This document shows positions 20,703-33,169 of a stretch of DNA of 64,000 bases, piece after piece. The stretch is from the NCBI GenBank assembly GCA_014529385.2, contig CM043962.1, positions 37,849,098-37,913,097 of the forward strand, in the 5' to 3' direction. The position numbers were made by a program, and so were the translations under genes. The notes beneath the pieces were generated by a model. The model was not told the origin of the DNA. It saw only the letters and a program-made list of their open reading frames with translations, and did not search any database. Origin of the DNA: Adiantum capillus-veneris. Taxonomy: Eukaryota; Streptophyta; Polypodiopsida; Polypodiales; Pteridaceae. Position 1 is the stretch's first letter. Every line of letters begins with the position of its first letter.

Positions 20703-23057
20703 CACAAGGACCTAAGTAGGTTTCCTACTAACACTCGTGTGATGGTTGCTTGATTTAGTTTCGGCTAAAGAAAGCGTTTTTCTTAAGTGGATCCGGAAGA
20801 GGATATTCCGTGATCAAGTGGATAGCCAGGAAGCGTGTGTCTTTAGATAGGTTTAGTTAGGATCTGTGGATTAGAATAGTTGTTGGTGGTCGAGTGATTT
20901 GTGAGGTGATAAAAGCGTTTACTACTCCGTGTGTGGCAGTGAAGCGTTTTTCTACTCATAGATGCAAAACCCCATATGATTTGTAGGAGTAGCTTTAAGT
21001 AAGTGATCCGATTCTGACCTAGAGCTATTCATCACTGAATTATTTGCTAAAGTGCTTGATTGCATTTGAAATCACAGAAAAGTGTGCTTTTGAGGGTAGA
21101 AATGCATTAAACAAGCTTTTGTGGATATTTTTGTATGACTGACTGATGTTGTGCATATAAAAGAGCATTTGCAAGGGTTCTGTGAAGAAAACCTGCAATT
21201 CTGTAAACATAGACATCCTACGCGTAGGATGTCTCAAGGGGGTTCTGGAGACCAAATTTGAAAATTCTGACTGCACCAGTGGGTTCAGAGGGTAGGTTTT
21301 ACCCTAGTAACATATTGACTTGGGTGGTTTTCCCTATTTTTGTTGACCAAAAGCCAAAAGGCGGAGTCAGAAAACGTAAAATCTCAGAAGAAGCTTAAAT
21401 TGAGTGATTTTTGCATGTTTTTGCAATTGTGAAGCATACTTGCACTTGCTGAGAGCATAAGGAAGCATCAGGGACACTTCAATCTCCAAAAATCAGCAGT
21501 AGACATCCTACACGTAGGATGTCTACAGGGTGATCTGGGAACTTTTTTGAAATTCTGAGGTTACCAATGTGTTTAGAAGGTAGGTTTTACCCTATTTTCA
21601 CCTGGAAAGTGAAAATTTGACCAAATTTTGACAAGATAAGGCCAGATGGACTGAAATTTCCAGACATCCTACCCAAATTGTGCCCAAGGCATAATTTTTG
21701 AGACCAAACCTTAGGATGACTCCATAGGCATGTTCTAAATGTTGTATTGAGTGCATGTGATAAATTTCATCTCATTTGGGTCAGTGAAAGGGAAGATTGA
21801 GCGGACTTTAGCACTTTTGACTGAAAAAGGCAAGAATAGCTAAATTTGGGACTTTTGAAATCCAAACCAAAATCTAAGCATACCACTGGGTTACTGACAT
21901 CAAGGGGAAGCTGTGGGACAAGTCTGGGGTCAAACAGGCCAAAAAGACATCCTACGCGTAGGATGTCTTCTGTGTGATTTTGGACTCTAAACAAAATTCT
22001 GAGCATACCACAGTGATGAGCACCTTAAGGAGAGTCTGTGGTTCAAGTTTGGGTTCATTCTGAGCAAAAAGACATCCTACGCGTAGGATGTCTACTGCAT
22101 AATTTTGAAACCAAAATTCTTCTGTGACCATACCATGCTGTCATATAGCCTTAGGCAAGCCTCCTAGTCAAATTTGGTCCAATTTGGAGCTGATTTGACT
22201 TGGAAATTCATCAGAACAGACGTCAGGCTTCTGGAGCAGATTCTGGATCATTTGACCAGCCTATAGGTGTAAGAATCAAAAAGTAAAAATAGATGTGAGT
22301 TAAGCACATCAAGGGGAAGCTACAGTGCAAGTTTGACCTGAACGGAGCAAAAAGACATCCTACGCGTAGGATGTCTCCAGCTTGATTTAGGACTCCAAAC
22401 CAACTTATGAGCACACCACTGTGATCAGCACATAAAGGAGAAGTTGGGGTGAAAATTTCAAGTCATTCTGAGCCACAAACACATCCTACGCGTAGGATGT
22501 CTCAAGGCCATTTTTAGGTCCAAATGAAAATCTGAGCATACCATTGTGTTGTTGGACTTAAGGGGAGTCTATGGTCCAAATTTTGTTAAATTCTGAGCAA
22601 AAAGACATCCTACGCGTAGGATGTCTCCAGGCCAGTTCTAGGGTCCAACTGTAATTTTGACCATACAGAAGTGTTCACAGTGCCACAGAGATCCCAAATC
22701 TTCTTCCATTCTAAACTGCATTTCACTGTTTTGGCCATAACTTTCACAAACGGTATCGGATTGGAAAAGTTTTTATATCAAAACGTAGCCTGAGAGCGAC
22801 TCTACAGATCTTAGAGCAAAACTTGAACTAAATGATGATGCCTACAGCAACCACTTAGTTCAACTTTGAAAAAAACATCGTTTGAGGCCTCAAAATTCAT
22901 CCGCAAGTTAGGGGTGTCTAAAAACGACAATTTGCGAGAATTGTGACAAAACGGTTGCGGTTTTGGACATAGTTTCGACTTTTTCCCTAACCAAAGCACT
23001 TGAACACAGTGGACTAAGTCTACTTGAACCAAGCAAAAGATCTTAAGCCCAGAAATC
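20703..23057 (+). other. Long leader of element B
   Basis: 2.35 kb without a credible gene between PBS and Gag start. Its main content is the palindrome-bearing tandem repeat at 21211-22626. The short minus-strand frames in it are repeat shadows. Confidence 0.7.
21211..22626 (+). repeat. Seven copies of a 24-bp palindrome in about 125-bp repeats
   Basis: Each copy is AGACATCCTACG joined to its own reverse complement, centred on ACGCGT. Starts are 21211, 21501 (one mismatch), 21945, 22070, 22353, 22479 (one mismatch) and 22603. A half copy lies at 21662. Later copies are spaced 124-126 bp or about twice that, within a degenerate tandem repeat that also contains CTGAGCA, ATACCA and AGGGGAAGCT. 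In RNA each would form a strong 12-bp hairpin; in DNA each is a two-fold symmetric site. The function is unknown. Confidence 0.92.
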
Positions 23058-25055
23058 ATGTCTATCCTAGATTCAAACGCAGCTTACACAAGCTTGGAGA
23101 TCCCGACGATAGAGGAATATCCCCCCACAATGGATGTTCCAAACTTACAATTGATAAAGACCCATCTTGTTGAGAGAGTTTGGATGATTGGTCATGAGAG
23201 TGAAGGACTATATAGATACATTGACGACAATGAGGTCAATCTTTATAGGTGCTCAGATCCATACCTAGAAGAGATAACGGATTACAAGCTCTTATATGTC
23301 TACACATACGGAGTCGACTGTCAATGGAGATCTATAGTTGTCGACAAGTATGGACGAGAATACATAGTTGTAGAAAGCACAAATCCACAGACTGTACTAG
23401 AAAGAGGTGGATATTTGGTCAATGAAGGACCACAAATGCCTCCACCAAACACGAGAATTCCTATAGGAATTCCAAGAAGAGAGCCACCAGGATTCCCTTC
23501 AAGAGCGATAATGAGAGAAAAATTGGGAGAGTCTCTGGTTAGACTTGTAGACAATCGACAAGTTAGACCATCCTAAGTCCAGAAATGGGTAAACAGAAAA
23601 TACTCCGGAGATAAAGATCCGAGAGATCACGTAACGGCTTTTAGAAGAGTGATTAGAGCAGAGGAAGTTTTAGATTTTGCGACACAGTTTGCAGGATTTG
23701 GATTGACTTTGGAAGATGATGCAGCTACATGGTTCGACTCGGTGGAAAAATGGGATTTTGAAACCCTAGATGAGCTGTTTGAGGAGTTTCTTGAAGAATT
23801 TTCGCCAAAAGGCATTGCTCACAACACGGTCTCGCAAATCCATAGATTCAAACAGAAAGAGAATGAATCCGTACACAAAGCATCATTATGGCTCAAGAGA
23901 TATGTTAGGCTCTGTCCGAGAGCGGAATTACCTACGCAATCACGATTGATGTTGATCTTTATCCAGGTAATGAGGGCCTTCAGAAGGATCTGCATATGAT
24001 AAGGAGGATGACGCTAAATGAGTTGATCAAAGAAGCTCTTTATCTAGTGGATAACTGTGAGGCATACAAAGAAAAGGACTTAAAGATTCAAGGAGATGAC
24101 ACATCCTCTCAGCACAATGTTTCACAGATAAGTGAGTCCATTGGTAAGCCAACGGCACCTATTGATCAAGAAAAGCTTATCGACGACTTGGTCAAGAGGT
24201 TGATTCCTCTTGTAAGGTTTGATTCGGGAGAGCCGAAGTGGTGTGAAATTGAGAGAAAATAGACGAACCATACGGGAGAAGAGTGCTATTATAGCATGGA
24301 AAATGCTAGGGAGAGGTATGTACAACCTGTTCCAAAAGCACCTACTCCACCTAGATACATTACCATAGCTTGTCTTAGGACAACAACCTCCGCTGCCAGG
24401 TGCTAGAATGCAGGTAGACATGAGATACATGCCAATGATGGAAGCATCAAATAAACCAACGCCAGTACCAGCTACAATGTGGTATAGCAACCAAAGTGAG
24501 TACTACCCTTCGGAGCAACAAAATGTGAGAGAAACACATGGAGTGGTGAGGCCGGTACAACCTCCACCTCCTGAGTTTCAGTCAAGAGAAAGAAGGTATG
24601 AAATGGACGAAAGGACATTGCGATTCATTGCAAATAACGGCTTATCTAGGTCAAACCTTGCTTATAGCCAAGAGGAAATGCTAAAAGAATCTCCTCAACC
24701 AGAGACAGATTGTCACAAAAGTCGTGACAACCACTTGTTCAAACAATGTCCTCATTCGGAGATCATGGAAGTAAATGCCTATTGTCTTGAGTGTGGCATC
24801 ACTCACTTGATCCCCGATTGCCCAAAAAAACCAAACCAAATCAAGAAAATCACGACAAATGTATCAGGGATTGTTCAAGACATGGCACTTCCCTTTACTC
24901 ATGTGCTAGCTCTCGTTCACCTCATCACTTCAGGGGATTTGTTACCATACACATGTGGTAGTGATGTGTGTGAAAACACTAGGACCACTGGGGCATTTTT
25001 TCCCTCCTTAGGAGGTTTTTTCCCTCGTGCATTGTATATACGACCATCACTCTAG
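23058..25055 (+). pseudogene. Gag of element B
   Basis: The first frame (23058-23576) encodes an N-terminal region starting MSILDSNAAYTSLEIP and ending in a Pro-rich segment. A frame change follows, with KYSGDKDPRDHVTAFRRV and then the capsid domain open at 23649-23999 (LEDDAATWFDSVEKWDFETL, ESVHKASLWLKRYVRL). Further changes lead to 23996-24262 and to the nucleocapsid part at 24408-25055. That part carries a degenerate Cys/His segment and CLECGITHLIPDC, the same shortened CX2CX3HX4C knuckle as in element A. Three or more frameshifts separate the parts. Its role would be RNA packaging. Confidence 0.8.
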
Positions 25056-25451
25056 GGCTATCTATCTTTCCATTACACACTAAGTAACACACTCTCTGTT
25101 GTGTGCCTTGAGCTTCCTTGGTCTTCTCCAAGCTGTGTGCATTTATGTGCAACCCTAATTCCAACAAAGGGCTTGATTCCCTATGTGAGTTCTATGCACT
25201 GATCTGAAGAGGAAAATGGGATCTTACAGTAATGGGATCCGTGTCCCTGCCAATTGTGCTCCTTTATCACCATCTCTCTCAATGTAGTCAGCAACCTCAT
25301 GCACATACATGCCAAATAGTGTAGGAGATAGCGGGCAGCCACTGTTTCACCCCAATAGTGGAGTGAACCAAATCAAAAATCCCCTATGAAGTGTGTACAT
25401 ACCCCACTACTGACTTGTATATAAGAAAATGAAAAGGTCGTACCAGTTCAA
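25056..25451 (+). other. Non-coding break in the Gag region of B
   Basis: The coding similarity fades near 24980. About 450 bp follow containing an inverted pair of pyrimidine/purine runs (TTTTTTCCCTCC and GGAGGTTTTTTCCC, 24998-25024). This may be a small insertion or a decayed spacer. No gene was seen. Confidence 0.4.
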
Positions 25452-26725
25452 GTGGTTACGAGAGCACAAGCTCAAAAGAAAGCTGATGAGAATCCAGAGA
25501 CAAAGAACACGAAAAGTGACATGAGTCCAAAGACAGATGATGGACCAAAGACAGACGCACCTAGTCAGAAAACCAAGAGCAAACGAAATAGTTGGAAAGC
25601 TAGAAAGACTAGGATGAAAGCACGCAGGGAACGAGAGAAAAAATCCCTAGCTGAGAAGCTTACCGAAGCTGAGGAGAAGATAAAAAAACATGAGGAAAAG
25701 GAGGCACCTTCTCTTACACAGATGGTTAAACCTCTAGAAGAACCATCCACGGATGAGAAACCGAGAAGTGCTAGTTCAGGAGGATCTGTGTTGGCAGAGA
25801 AGGTTAATGAGACATTAGATGCCCTCTTGAAAGCCTATGATGTGAGGATCAAAAACAACCAAACCCAAGAACACAGGTGGATGACATATCCCTATGTGGA
25901 ACTAGAAAAGCAAAGGTTTGAAATGTGCCAGAAAATGATTCAAACAGCCCAAGCTTTACTAGAACCACCAGTTGCAAAACCTGAGGATGTGATCCGTGTC
26001 ATGCCTACACAAGTAATCCCACCAAACCAGGAACTAAAAGAGCCAGATTCTAGTCATGAGCACAGACCAAACCTCAAAGACCCATCATTAGAACCAAGGA
26101 TAGTACTGAATACCACGGATACTTCTTCCGAGGGATTTCACCAAGCTATGCCTGAGGATTGTAAAGAGATAGATGGTCTTGACGAATTGTGGAAACAAGT
26201 CAGAGAGGCCAATGAAGCCGATGACCTAAGAAGACGAGTAGAAAAGACTGGTGATGAACGAGGAGTGTTTATACCACCAATAGAGGAATTTGAGACTAGA
26301 TCTCAAATGAATCTAGACGTGCAATCGTATTGGGGCGACAAAGGATCTGTACAATCTATGGATAGTCAACCCCATTCGCTAAGAACACTACCGTCCTACA
26401 TGGGAGAGTACGAGACCAAATCAGATGTGGTTGCAGTCCCATCAAAGAGACTGTCTCCCAACAAGGCCATAGATTCAAAGGGGCTAGTAGATATTCTATC
26501 TACCCGAATCACCTGTACAATAATGTTACCCGAGTTTCTCAGAATAAGACCAAACATGTGGGCTAATGTGGGTAAATGTCTAGAGAAATTTGGTGTAAGA
26601 ACCCCAATGACTCAAATCGAGGAAGGCATCAAAGAGCTTGAAATGCCTCAACTAAATACTAGGCCAGTGCCATTAAACAAGGTAGGCGAGTATTACGAGG
26701 GAGAAGATGGAAACACCACCCTTCC
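25452..26725 (+). pseudogene. Charged linker of element B, cut by copia C
   Basis: An open frame of about 425 codons begins with VTRAQAQKKADENPE and a very basic, coiled-coil-prone segment (SWKARKTRMKARREREKKSL, then AEKLTEAEEKIKKHEEKE). It is followed by acidic and polar sequence, and ends with PLNKVGEYYEGEDGNTTLP just before the insertion. The end matches the segment before the protease in element A. The frame is uninterrupted, and its last codon before C (26725) continues in frame after C at 31747. It belongs to the Gag-PR polyprotein. Confidence 0.75.
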
Positions 26726-27136
26726 TGTTAAGTATGGAGCCTGATTTACCCTTGTAATTTTCTGTGGTAAAAGCGCACATTTGTAAAGCCCCCATTATGA
26801 GGAGAAGCCATCATGCGTGAAGGAAAATCACTCACCGGAAACCAAAATTTTCACGGACAAGAACCAGGGGCTTTTTTTTTCCTCGCCGGAATATTATGGT
26901 CGGACGGCGGCCGAAAAGTGGTCGGAAAACAACCGGTCGAGAAGTTTCTACACACATTTTAGAGTGTGAAGTTGATGCAACAACGTGAGTGTGAGGTGGT
27001 GAGAGTGAAGCAAGGCGGGAGCTCTATTAAGGGTTTAATCCCTTTGTAAACTACTTCTTCTTTTGAAGTGCTAAAGCCATTGAGTGGCTGCTTTCCAGTG
27101 GACGTAGCCCACATTGGGTGAACCACGTATATCGTG

Positions 27137-27203
<67 letters not shown>

Positions 27204-27288
27204 CTATAATCTCTTGTGTGTGAAATCTATCTCTCTCCATTAAGTAATCTACTCAAAAATCTATTTAGCTACGTCTTATTTCCTAACA
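26726..27288 (+). repeat. 5' LTR of copia C
   Basis: 563 bp, TGTTAAGTATGG...TCCTAACA, with a (CT)n tract at about 27141-27200. Relative to the LTRs of G it lacks an internal segment after ACAACCGGTC. Confidence 0.93.
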
Positions 27289-27290
27289 AC

Positions 27291-27302
27291 TAGTATCAGA
27301 GC
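27291..27302 (+). other. Primer-binding site of copia C, mutated
   Basis: TAGTATCAGAGC, one change from the tRNA-Met-type site TGGTATCAGAGC of element G, two bases after the LTR. Confidence 0.85.
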
Positions 27303-27361
27303 AAGGTTTGCTCATAGCTAAATTATCTCAAGGAAAGGATTCCTTGAATTGAGTGGGAGTT

Positions 27362-28977
27362 ATGGCGGAGGAAGGGAAGCTCAAAATTGAGAAGTTCAAC
27401 GGCAAAAACTACCAACATTGGAAGATGCAGATTGAAGACTGTCTCTACCAAAAGGACCTCTATTTGCCACTAGGCGGTCTTGCGAAGAAGCCCGCAACAA
27501 TGGAAGATGAAGCATGGACTATCCTTGATCGAAAGGCATTGGGAACAATCTGGTTAAGCTTGGCATCAACGGTGGCCTTCAATGTTTCGGAGATGAAGAC
27601 CACGGAGGACTTGATGAAGTCACTTCACGACTTCTACGAGAAACCATCAGCATCCAATAAGGTATTTCTTATGAAGCGCTTGTTCAATCTAAAGATGGCA
27701 GAGAATGGTTCAGTTGCAGAACACCTAAATGACTTTAACACAAACATAAGTCAACTTCGATCGGTGAAAATCAATTTCGATGACGAAGTGCGAGCTCTCC
27801 TTATACTATCATCTCTACCGGATAGTTGCGACAGCCTTGTGATGGCTGTAAGTAATTCTATCTCTGGTACAAATACTCTTAAGTTTGATGATGTTGTGGG
27901 TGTTCTCCTAAGCGAGGAAATACGAAGGAGAAGCACAGGAGAATCATGAAGTGCTGCATTGTCATTGGAAACAAGAGGAAGGCCTAAGGAGAGGTTCAAA
28001 AGACAAAAGGGTCGTGATCGCTCAAGACGGAGCAAGTCACGCACAAAGTCAGTTCTTGAATGTTGGAACTACGGCAAGAAGGGCCACGTCAAGAAGGATT
28101 GCTGGTCCAAGAAGAAGAAGGAGACTGAGTCTCAAGACAACAAGCCAACATTGGAGGCCAATGTGACAGGTAAAGTAGAGCAAGATGCTCTAATTCTCTC
28201 ATTAGACAATGTGTCTAATTCCTGGATAGTAGATTCCGGGGCTTCATTCCATGCGACACCACACAAGAAACATTTCCAAGATTACACCAAAGGTAATTTT
28301 GGGTATGTATACTTGGGAGATGATGAAGCTTGTGAGATTGTCGGCAAAGGTACAGTTTCTGTCAAAACTGCTAACGGAAATGAATGGAAGCTTAAAGATG
28401 TTAGGCATGTTCCTTCTCTTCGCAAAAAATTGATCTCTACAGGACAATTGGACGATGAAGGTCACAACATTGCATTCGGAAACAAACGGTGGAAGATATC
28501 AAAGGGATCTTTGGTGGTTTCCAAGGGAGAAAAGGTCGGTACACTTTACTTGTGTACTATTAGCACACAACGTTCAACTTGTGCAGCAACTACAGAAGTT
28601 GATAGTGCGGTGTGGCACTATCGACTTGGGCATATGAGTGCAAAAGGAATGCAAATCCTTCAAACAAAGAAGCTTCTACCAGGTTTGAAAGAAGTGGACT
28701 TAGAGTTCTGTGAAGATTGTGTTTATGGTAAACAAAAGAGGGTAAAATTTCAAAAATCAGAAAATAAAAGAAAAAGTAAAAAACTTGATTTGGTTCATTC
28801 TCATGTTTGGGGTCCTGCAAGTACACCATCACTTGGTGGCTCATTGTACTATGTAACATTCATAGATGATGCGACTAGAAAAACATGGGTTTATGTCATG
28901 AAGAATAAATCCGATGTATTTTCCATATTTCAAAGGTGGAAAGCCTTTGTGGAAAATGAAACAGGTATAAGGGTTAA
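27362..28977 (+). pseudogene. Gag, protease and integrase N-terminal part of copia C
   Basis: It starts at the ATG at 27362 (MAEEGKLKIEKFNGKNYQHW), conserved in G. The UBN2-type Gag is followed by a TGA at 27947-27949, where G has TCA. The nucleocapsid knuckle is CWNYGKKGHVKKDC, with Tyr in place of the second Cys, which should abolish zinc binding. Protease has the catalytic WIVDSGASFHAT. The pre-integrase region has WHYRLGHMSAKGMQIL. The integrase core begins LVHSHVWGPAS, where G has LVHSDVWGP, so the first catalytic Asp is lost. A one-base deletion near 28980 (ATGCTCAG against ATGCCTCAG in G) shifts the frame. Confidence 0.93.
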
Positions 28978-31242
28978 ATGCTCAGATCCGACAATGGAGG
29001 TGAATATTGCAGCCAAGTTTTTGAAAGCTTTTGTGCTAGCAATGGCATTCGGAGGCAAAGGACAACCCCAAGGACACCTCAACAAAATGGGATTTCGGAA
29101 AGGATGAACAGGACAATCATGGAGCGAGCACAAAGCATGTGGCTACATGCAGGCCTACCGCTTGAGCTTTGGGCGGAAGATGTAAGTACGTCTGTGTACT
29201 TAATCAATCGGTCACCCTCAACGGCATTGGATGGGGGAGTTCCAGAAGAGGCATGGACAGGTAAACCGGTGAATTATGCATTTCTCAAAGTGTTTGGGTG
29301 TGAGGCTTTCATGCACATAGATAGAAGCCTAAGATCAAAGCTAGATGCAAAGTCCAAAAAGTGTTTCTTCATTGGCTATGGAGAAGGTGACTTTGGGTAT
29401 CGCCTATGGAATCGTGAAGATGGTAAAATCTTAAGGAGTAGGGATGTAATTTTTAACGAACAAAATATGTACAAAGATTACTTGGAAAGAAAACAAACAA
29501 AACAAACAGGTGATGAGTACATGGAGCTTGAGGACGGTGAAGACTCAAGGACTGCAAACGGTGACAATGTGCAACAACGTCAACCAAATGAGGAGCCTCA
29601 ACCTATTCCCCGAAGATCTACAAGAGCAAGTAGACCTCCAGAAAGGTTTGTTCCTTCCTTCCACCATCTCTTGATCTCAGATTCTGGAGAGCCGGAATCA
29701 TACGAAGAAGCTATGCAACATGAATTCAAAGAAGAATGGACAAAGAGCTTGCAAGTGGAGATGGACTCACTACATCGCAACCAAACATGGGAGTTGGTTG
29801 AGTTGCCTAAAGGTAAGCGGGCACTTCAAAACAAATGGGTGTACAAGCTGAAGGAAGAAGAAGGTGGGAAGAAAAGGTACAAGTCTAAGCTTGTGGTAAA
29901 AGGGTTTTCTCAAAAGAAAGGTATTGACTTCAATGAAATATTTTCTCCTGTTGTAAAAATGAACTCAATTAGGCTTATCTTAAGCCTTGTGGCTGCTCAG
30001 GATTTAAATCTCGATCAAATGGATGTAAATACGGCATTCCCTCACGATGACTTAGAGGAGTAAATCTACATGCTTCAACCAAAGGGGTATGAAGTAAAAG
30101 GTAAGGAGAAAATGGTTTGCAGATTAAAGAAGAGCTTTTATGGTTTAAAGCAAGCATCAAGACAATGGTACTTGAATTTTGATTGATGGATGTTGGATCA
30201 TGGATTCACAAGATGCAACTCGGATCACTGTGTCTACACGAAGAATTTGGGAGATGGGAAGTTCAACATCCGAATGTTGTATGTTGATGACATGCTGATT
30301 GCAAGTGCTAACATGCAGGACATCAAAGACCTAAAAGAAGAGCTGTCTAAATCTTTTTCAATGAAAGATTTAGGTGTTGCAAAGAGGATACTTGGTATGA
30401 AAATATGAAGGGACAGGACGAAGAAGACAATAAAGCTATCTAAAGAAGATTACATCAAGAAGGTACTAGAAAGGTTTGCAATGCAAAATGCAAAACCATT
30501 TTCTACACCTTTGGCTGGTCATTTTAAACTAACGAAGGATATGTGTCCAAAGACACAAGAGGAGATATCCTATATGTCTAAAGTTCCATATGCTGCAGCG
30601 GTAGGTTCTCTAATGTATGCTATGGTCTGGACAAGGCCAGACATTGCACATGCAGTGGGAGTTGTGAGTAGGTTCATGGAAAACCCAGGTAAAGAGCATT
30701 GGCAAGTTGTGAAGTGGATACTTAGGTATCTAAAAGAGACAACAATAAATGCTTTGTATTTTGGAGGAACTGATATTTTTCTAGAAGGGTATGCTGATGC
30801 AGATATGGCAGGTGACAAAGATACTCGAAGGAGCACTACTGGCTATGTGTTCATAGTTGGAGGCACAGCAGTAAGCTGGGCTTCAAAGCTACAGAAAGTG
30901 GTTTCACTTTCTACCACGGAAGCAGAGTATGTAGCAATGACGGAGGCAAGCAAAGAAATTCTTCGGCTTCACAGATTCTCAGAAGAGCTTGGATTCAAAC
31001 AAGACAATTTTGTCTTGTACAGTGATAGCCAAAGCGCTATCCATCTTGCGAAGAACTTAGCCTTTCATTCAAGGACAAAGCACATTGAGGTGAGATATCA
31101 CTTCATACGCACTCTTTTGGAAGAGGGACAGCTAAAGCTAGGAAAGGTGCATACAAGTGAAAATCCTGCAGACATGTTTACAAAGATGGTCAACAAGGAG
31201 AAGTTGAGCTTTTGCTCATCTTCAATTGGCATTCAAGGATAA
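28978..31242 (+). pseudogene. Integrase, reverse transcriptase and RNase H of copia C
   Basis: After the frameshift the integrase continues (RSDNGGEYCSQVFESFCASN, then TPQQNGISERMNRT) to 30063. Reverse transcriptase shows KGFSQKKGIDFNEIFSPVV and QMDVNTAFPHDDL (canonical AFLHGDL altered). A TAA at 30061-30063 interrupts it, then TGA codons at about 30183 and 30406, where G has sense codons. LYVDDMLIAS keeps the catalytic Asp pair. RNase H is open from 30481 to 31242 (GSLMYAMVWTRPDIAHAVG, SLSTTEAEYVAMTEASKEI, AFHSRTKHIEVRYHFIR). The stop precedes the polypurine tract by about 50 bp. The insertion site of H in G is intact here, which gives a pre-insertion reference. Confidence 0.93.
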
Positions 31243-31302
31243 GAAGCCAGGATGGAAAGCAGTCACAGGTTTGGTTTGGAGATCAGTCTCCAAGTGGGAG
31301 AT

Positions 31303-31597
31303 TGTTAACTATGGAGCCTGATTTACCCTTGTAATTTTCTGTGGTAAAAGCGCACATTTGTAAGGCCCCCATTATGAGGAGAAGCCATCGTGCGTGAAGG
31401 AAAATCACTCACAGGAAACCAAAATTTTCACGGACAAGAATCAGGGGCAACTTTTTTTTTCCTCGCCGGAATATTATGGCCGGACGGCGGCCGAAAAGTG
31501 GTCGAAAAACAACCGGTCAGTTGGCCGGTGGCCGTTAGTCAATGCCCGATGGCCGGTGGTCGGAAGTCAATGGCCGGTGGCCGGTACGTATACCGTG

Positions 31598-31656
<59 letters not shown>

Positions 31657-31741
31657 CTATAATCTCTTGTAAGTGAAATCTATCTCTCTCCATTAAGTAA
31701 TCTACTCAAAAATCTATTTAGCTACGTCTTATTTCCTAACA
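31303..31741 (+). repeat. 3' LTR of copia C
   Basis: 439 bp with a (CT)n tract at 31602-31653. It lacks a segment that the 5' LTR keeps (TTCTACACACATTTT to GTGAACCACG) and keeps one that the 5' LTR lacks. Each LTR therefore has its own deletion. Confidence 0.92.
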
Positions 31742-31746
31742 CTTTC

Positions 31747-33169
31747 TATGGAATTCAATGGTGTAAAAACCATGGAAATCCTTGATAGTGGAGCTGGTGT
31801 GGCCATTGCAATCAAAGAGGTTTGGAAAGAATGGGGAAAACCTGCCTTGATATCCACACGAATGACCCTGCAGCTTGCAGACGGACACAAGGAAAAGCCC
31901 CTAGGACTGCTAGAAAAAGTACTTGTTACTTCTTGTGGCATTGAATATGAACACACTTTTGTTGTTGTTGACTTTGGCAAGAAGAACAACTATGACGTCA
32001 TTCTGGGAAGACCATTCATGCGACAATTGAAAATGGTCCAAGATTGGGGTTATGACCATATATACCTGAGACATATGGAAACCATAACAAAGATAAACTT
32101 GAGGGACCATAGCTATAGGGATGTGACGAGAACACCGGTTGAGGAGTTTGATTCCGCCAAAGTAGCAGGATCAGAACTTCCAGCTTGGTTAGGTAAGCCT
32201 AAAGAACTGTGGATGTGTGGAGCTTCACAATGTGGCAGCTTGAAATGTGAGGAATGTATCCTAGAGTGGGTTATAGAGGATATGGACTATATCCCAGAAC
32301 CATTTTCTGAAGAAGAGTTAGAACCTTTTGGATGGGAACACATCTTGGCTACTCTGGATGTGTGCGCCGTGGAGGATGCTCCCACAACAAAGTTTTGTGA
32401 TGAAAATGGCTATGATGTTGTTCCTTATTTTGCAGTGAGTGTAATCCAGGAAAACAAAGAGAACCAGACATCAACAAGCTCTCGACATAAGGAGAAAACA
32501 AAGAAATGTGGAGAATCAAAAGATGAAGAAGACGACGAGTTCTATGACTCTGTAGAACACTTCGAGCTTCAAGAAGATCGACGACCCGGGAATCAATGTC
32601 ATCGTTACATGAATAAAGTGCATCAAAAGTGGATTCCAAAGTCCTCGGTGAAGACACACCCACCACAAGCATCCTCATATATGGCTCCTAATAAGGATGC
32701 AAAGAATCAGCTAGGAGGAATACGACCAGAGCAACGAGCTAACAATGCTCTAATCATTGGGCTAGAAAAGTCCTCCAAGAAACTACCACCCACGAGCAAA
32801 CAGAGAGTAACTTTCCACTACCAGCCAAAAAATCAAGGGAAAGTACAAGAATTCAACCTTGATGAGGATAGTAGCGAAAGTGATGACTCTTACGACATCC
32901 CCTATCATCAACTCAGGCCATCACTATCACCAACCCCTTCAGCAACAACCATGACAGGACAACAAGTCAAAGCCAAAAAGCTTGACAAATCTGGATACCA
33001 AAAAGCCAGAGCGGCCAAAAACAGATATGGATCAAGAAGACAAAGATCTCTAATGACAAATCACAAGATCCAACACCAAAACAAAAACAAGGAAAGCATG
33101 CACGAACGGGTAAGAATATCACAAAGTCTCAAGCTTTCACAACTCACGTTTGGCCTCCAAAGAAGTTGA
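31747..33169 (+). pseudogene. Retropepsin-like protease and tail of element B
   Basis: The continuation of the frame cut at 26725. The protease has the catalytic MEILDSGAGVAIAI, a flap-side strand (TLQLADGHKEKPLGLLEKV) and VILGRPFMRQLKMVQDW, all intact. The linker (FGWEHILATLDV) matches that of element A. A polar, charged tail follows with QKWIPKSSVK, and the frame ends at 33169. In a normal gypsy element reverse transcriptase would follow. Here the tail follows directly, so RT, RNase H and integrase are absent. The protease catalytic triplet DSG is intact. Confidence 0.82.

Larger units (their letters stand above)
26726..31741 (+). mobile_element. Ty1/copia retrotransposon C
   Basis: A 5,016-bp element with both LTRs, PBS, polypurine tract (31291-31302) and a 5-bp target-site duplication with one mismatch (CTTCC 26721-26725, CTTTC 31742-31746). 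It sits inside the protein-coding frame of element B. Gag, PR, IN, RT and RNase H are in copia order. Four in-frame stops and one frameshift make it inactive. Confidence 0.95.

Noticed and set aside
31390-31672. Ser-Leu-rich and WPVAGG-rich frames in copia LTRs (also 50895-51294 and 60420-60792)
   Set aside because: They recur in every LTR copy and come from the CT tract and GGCCGGTGG repeats; no sign of coding constraint.
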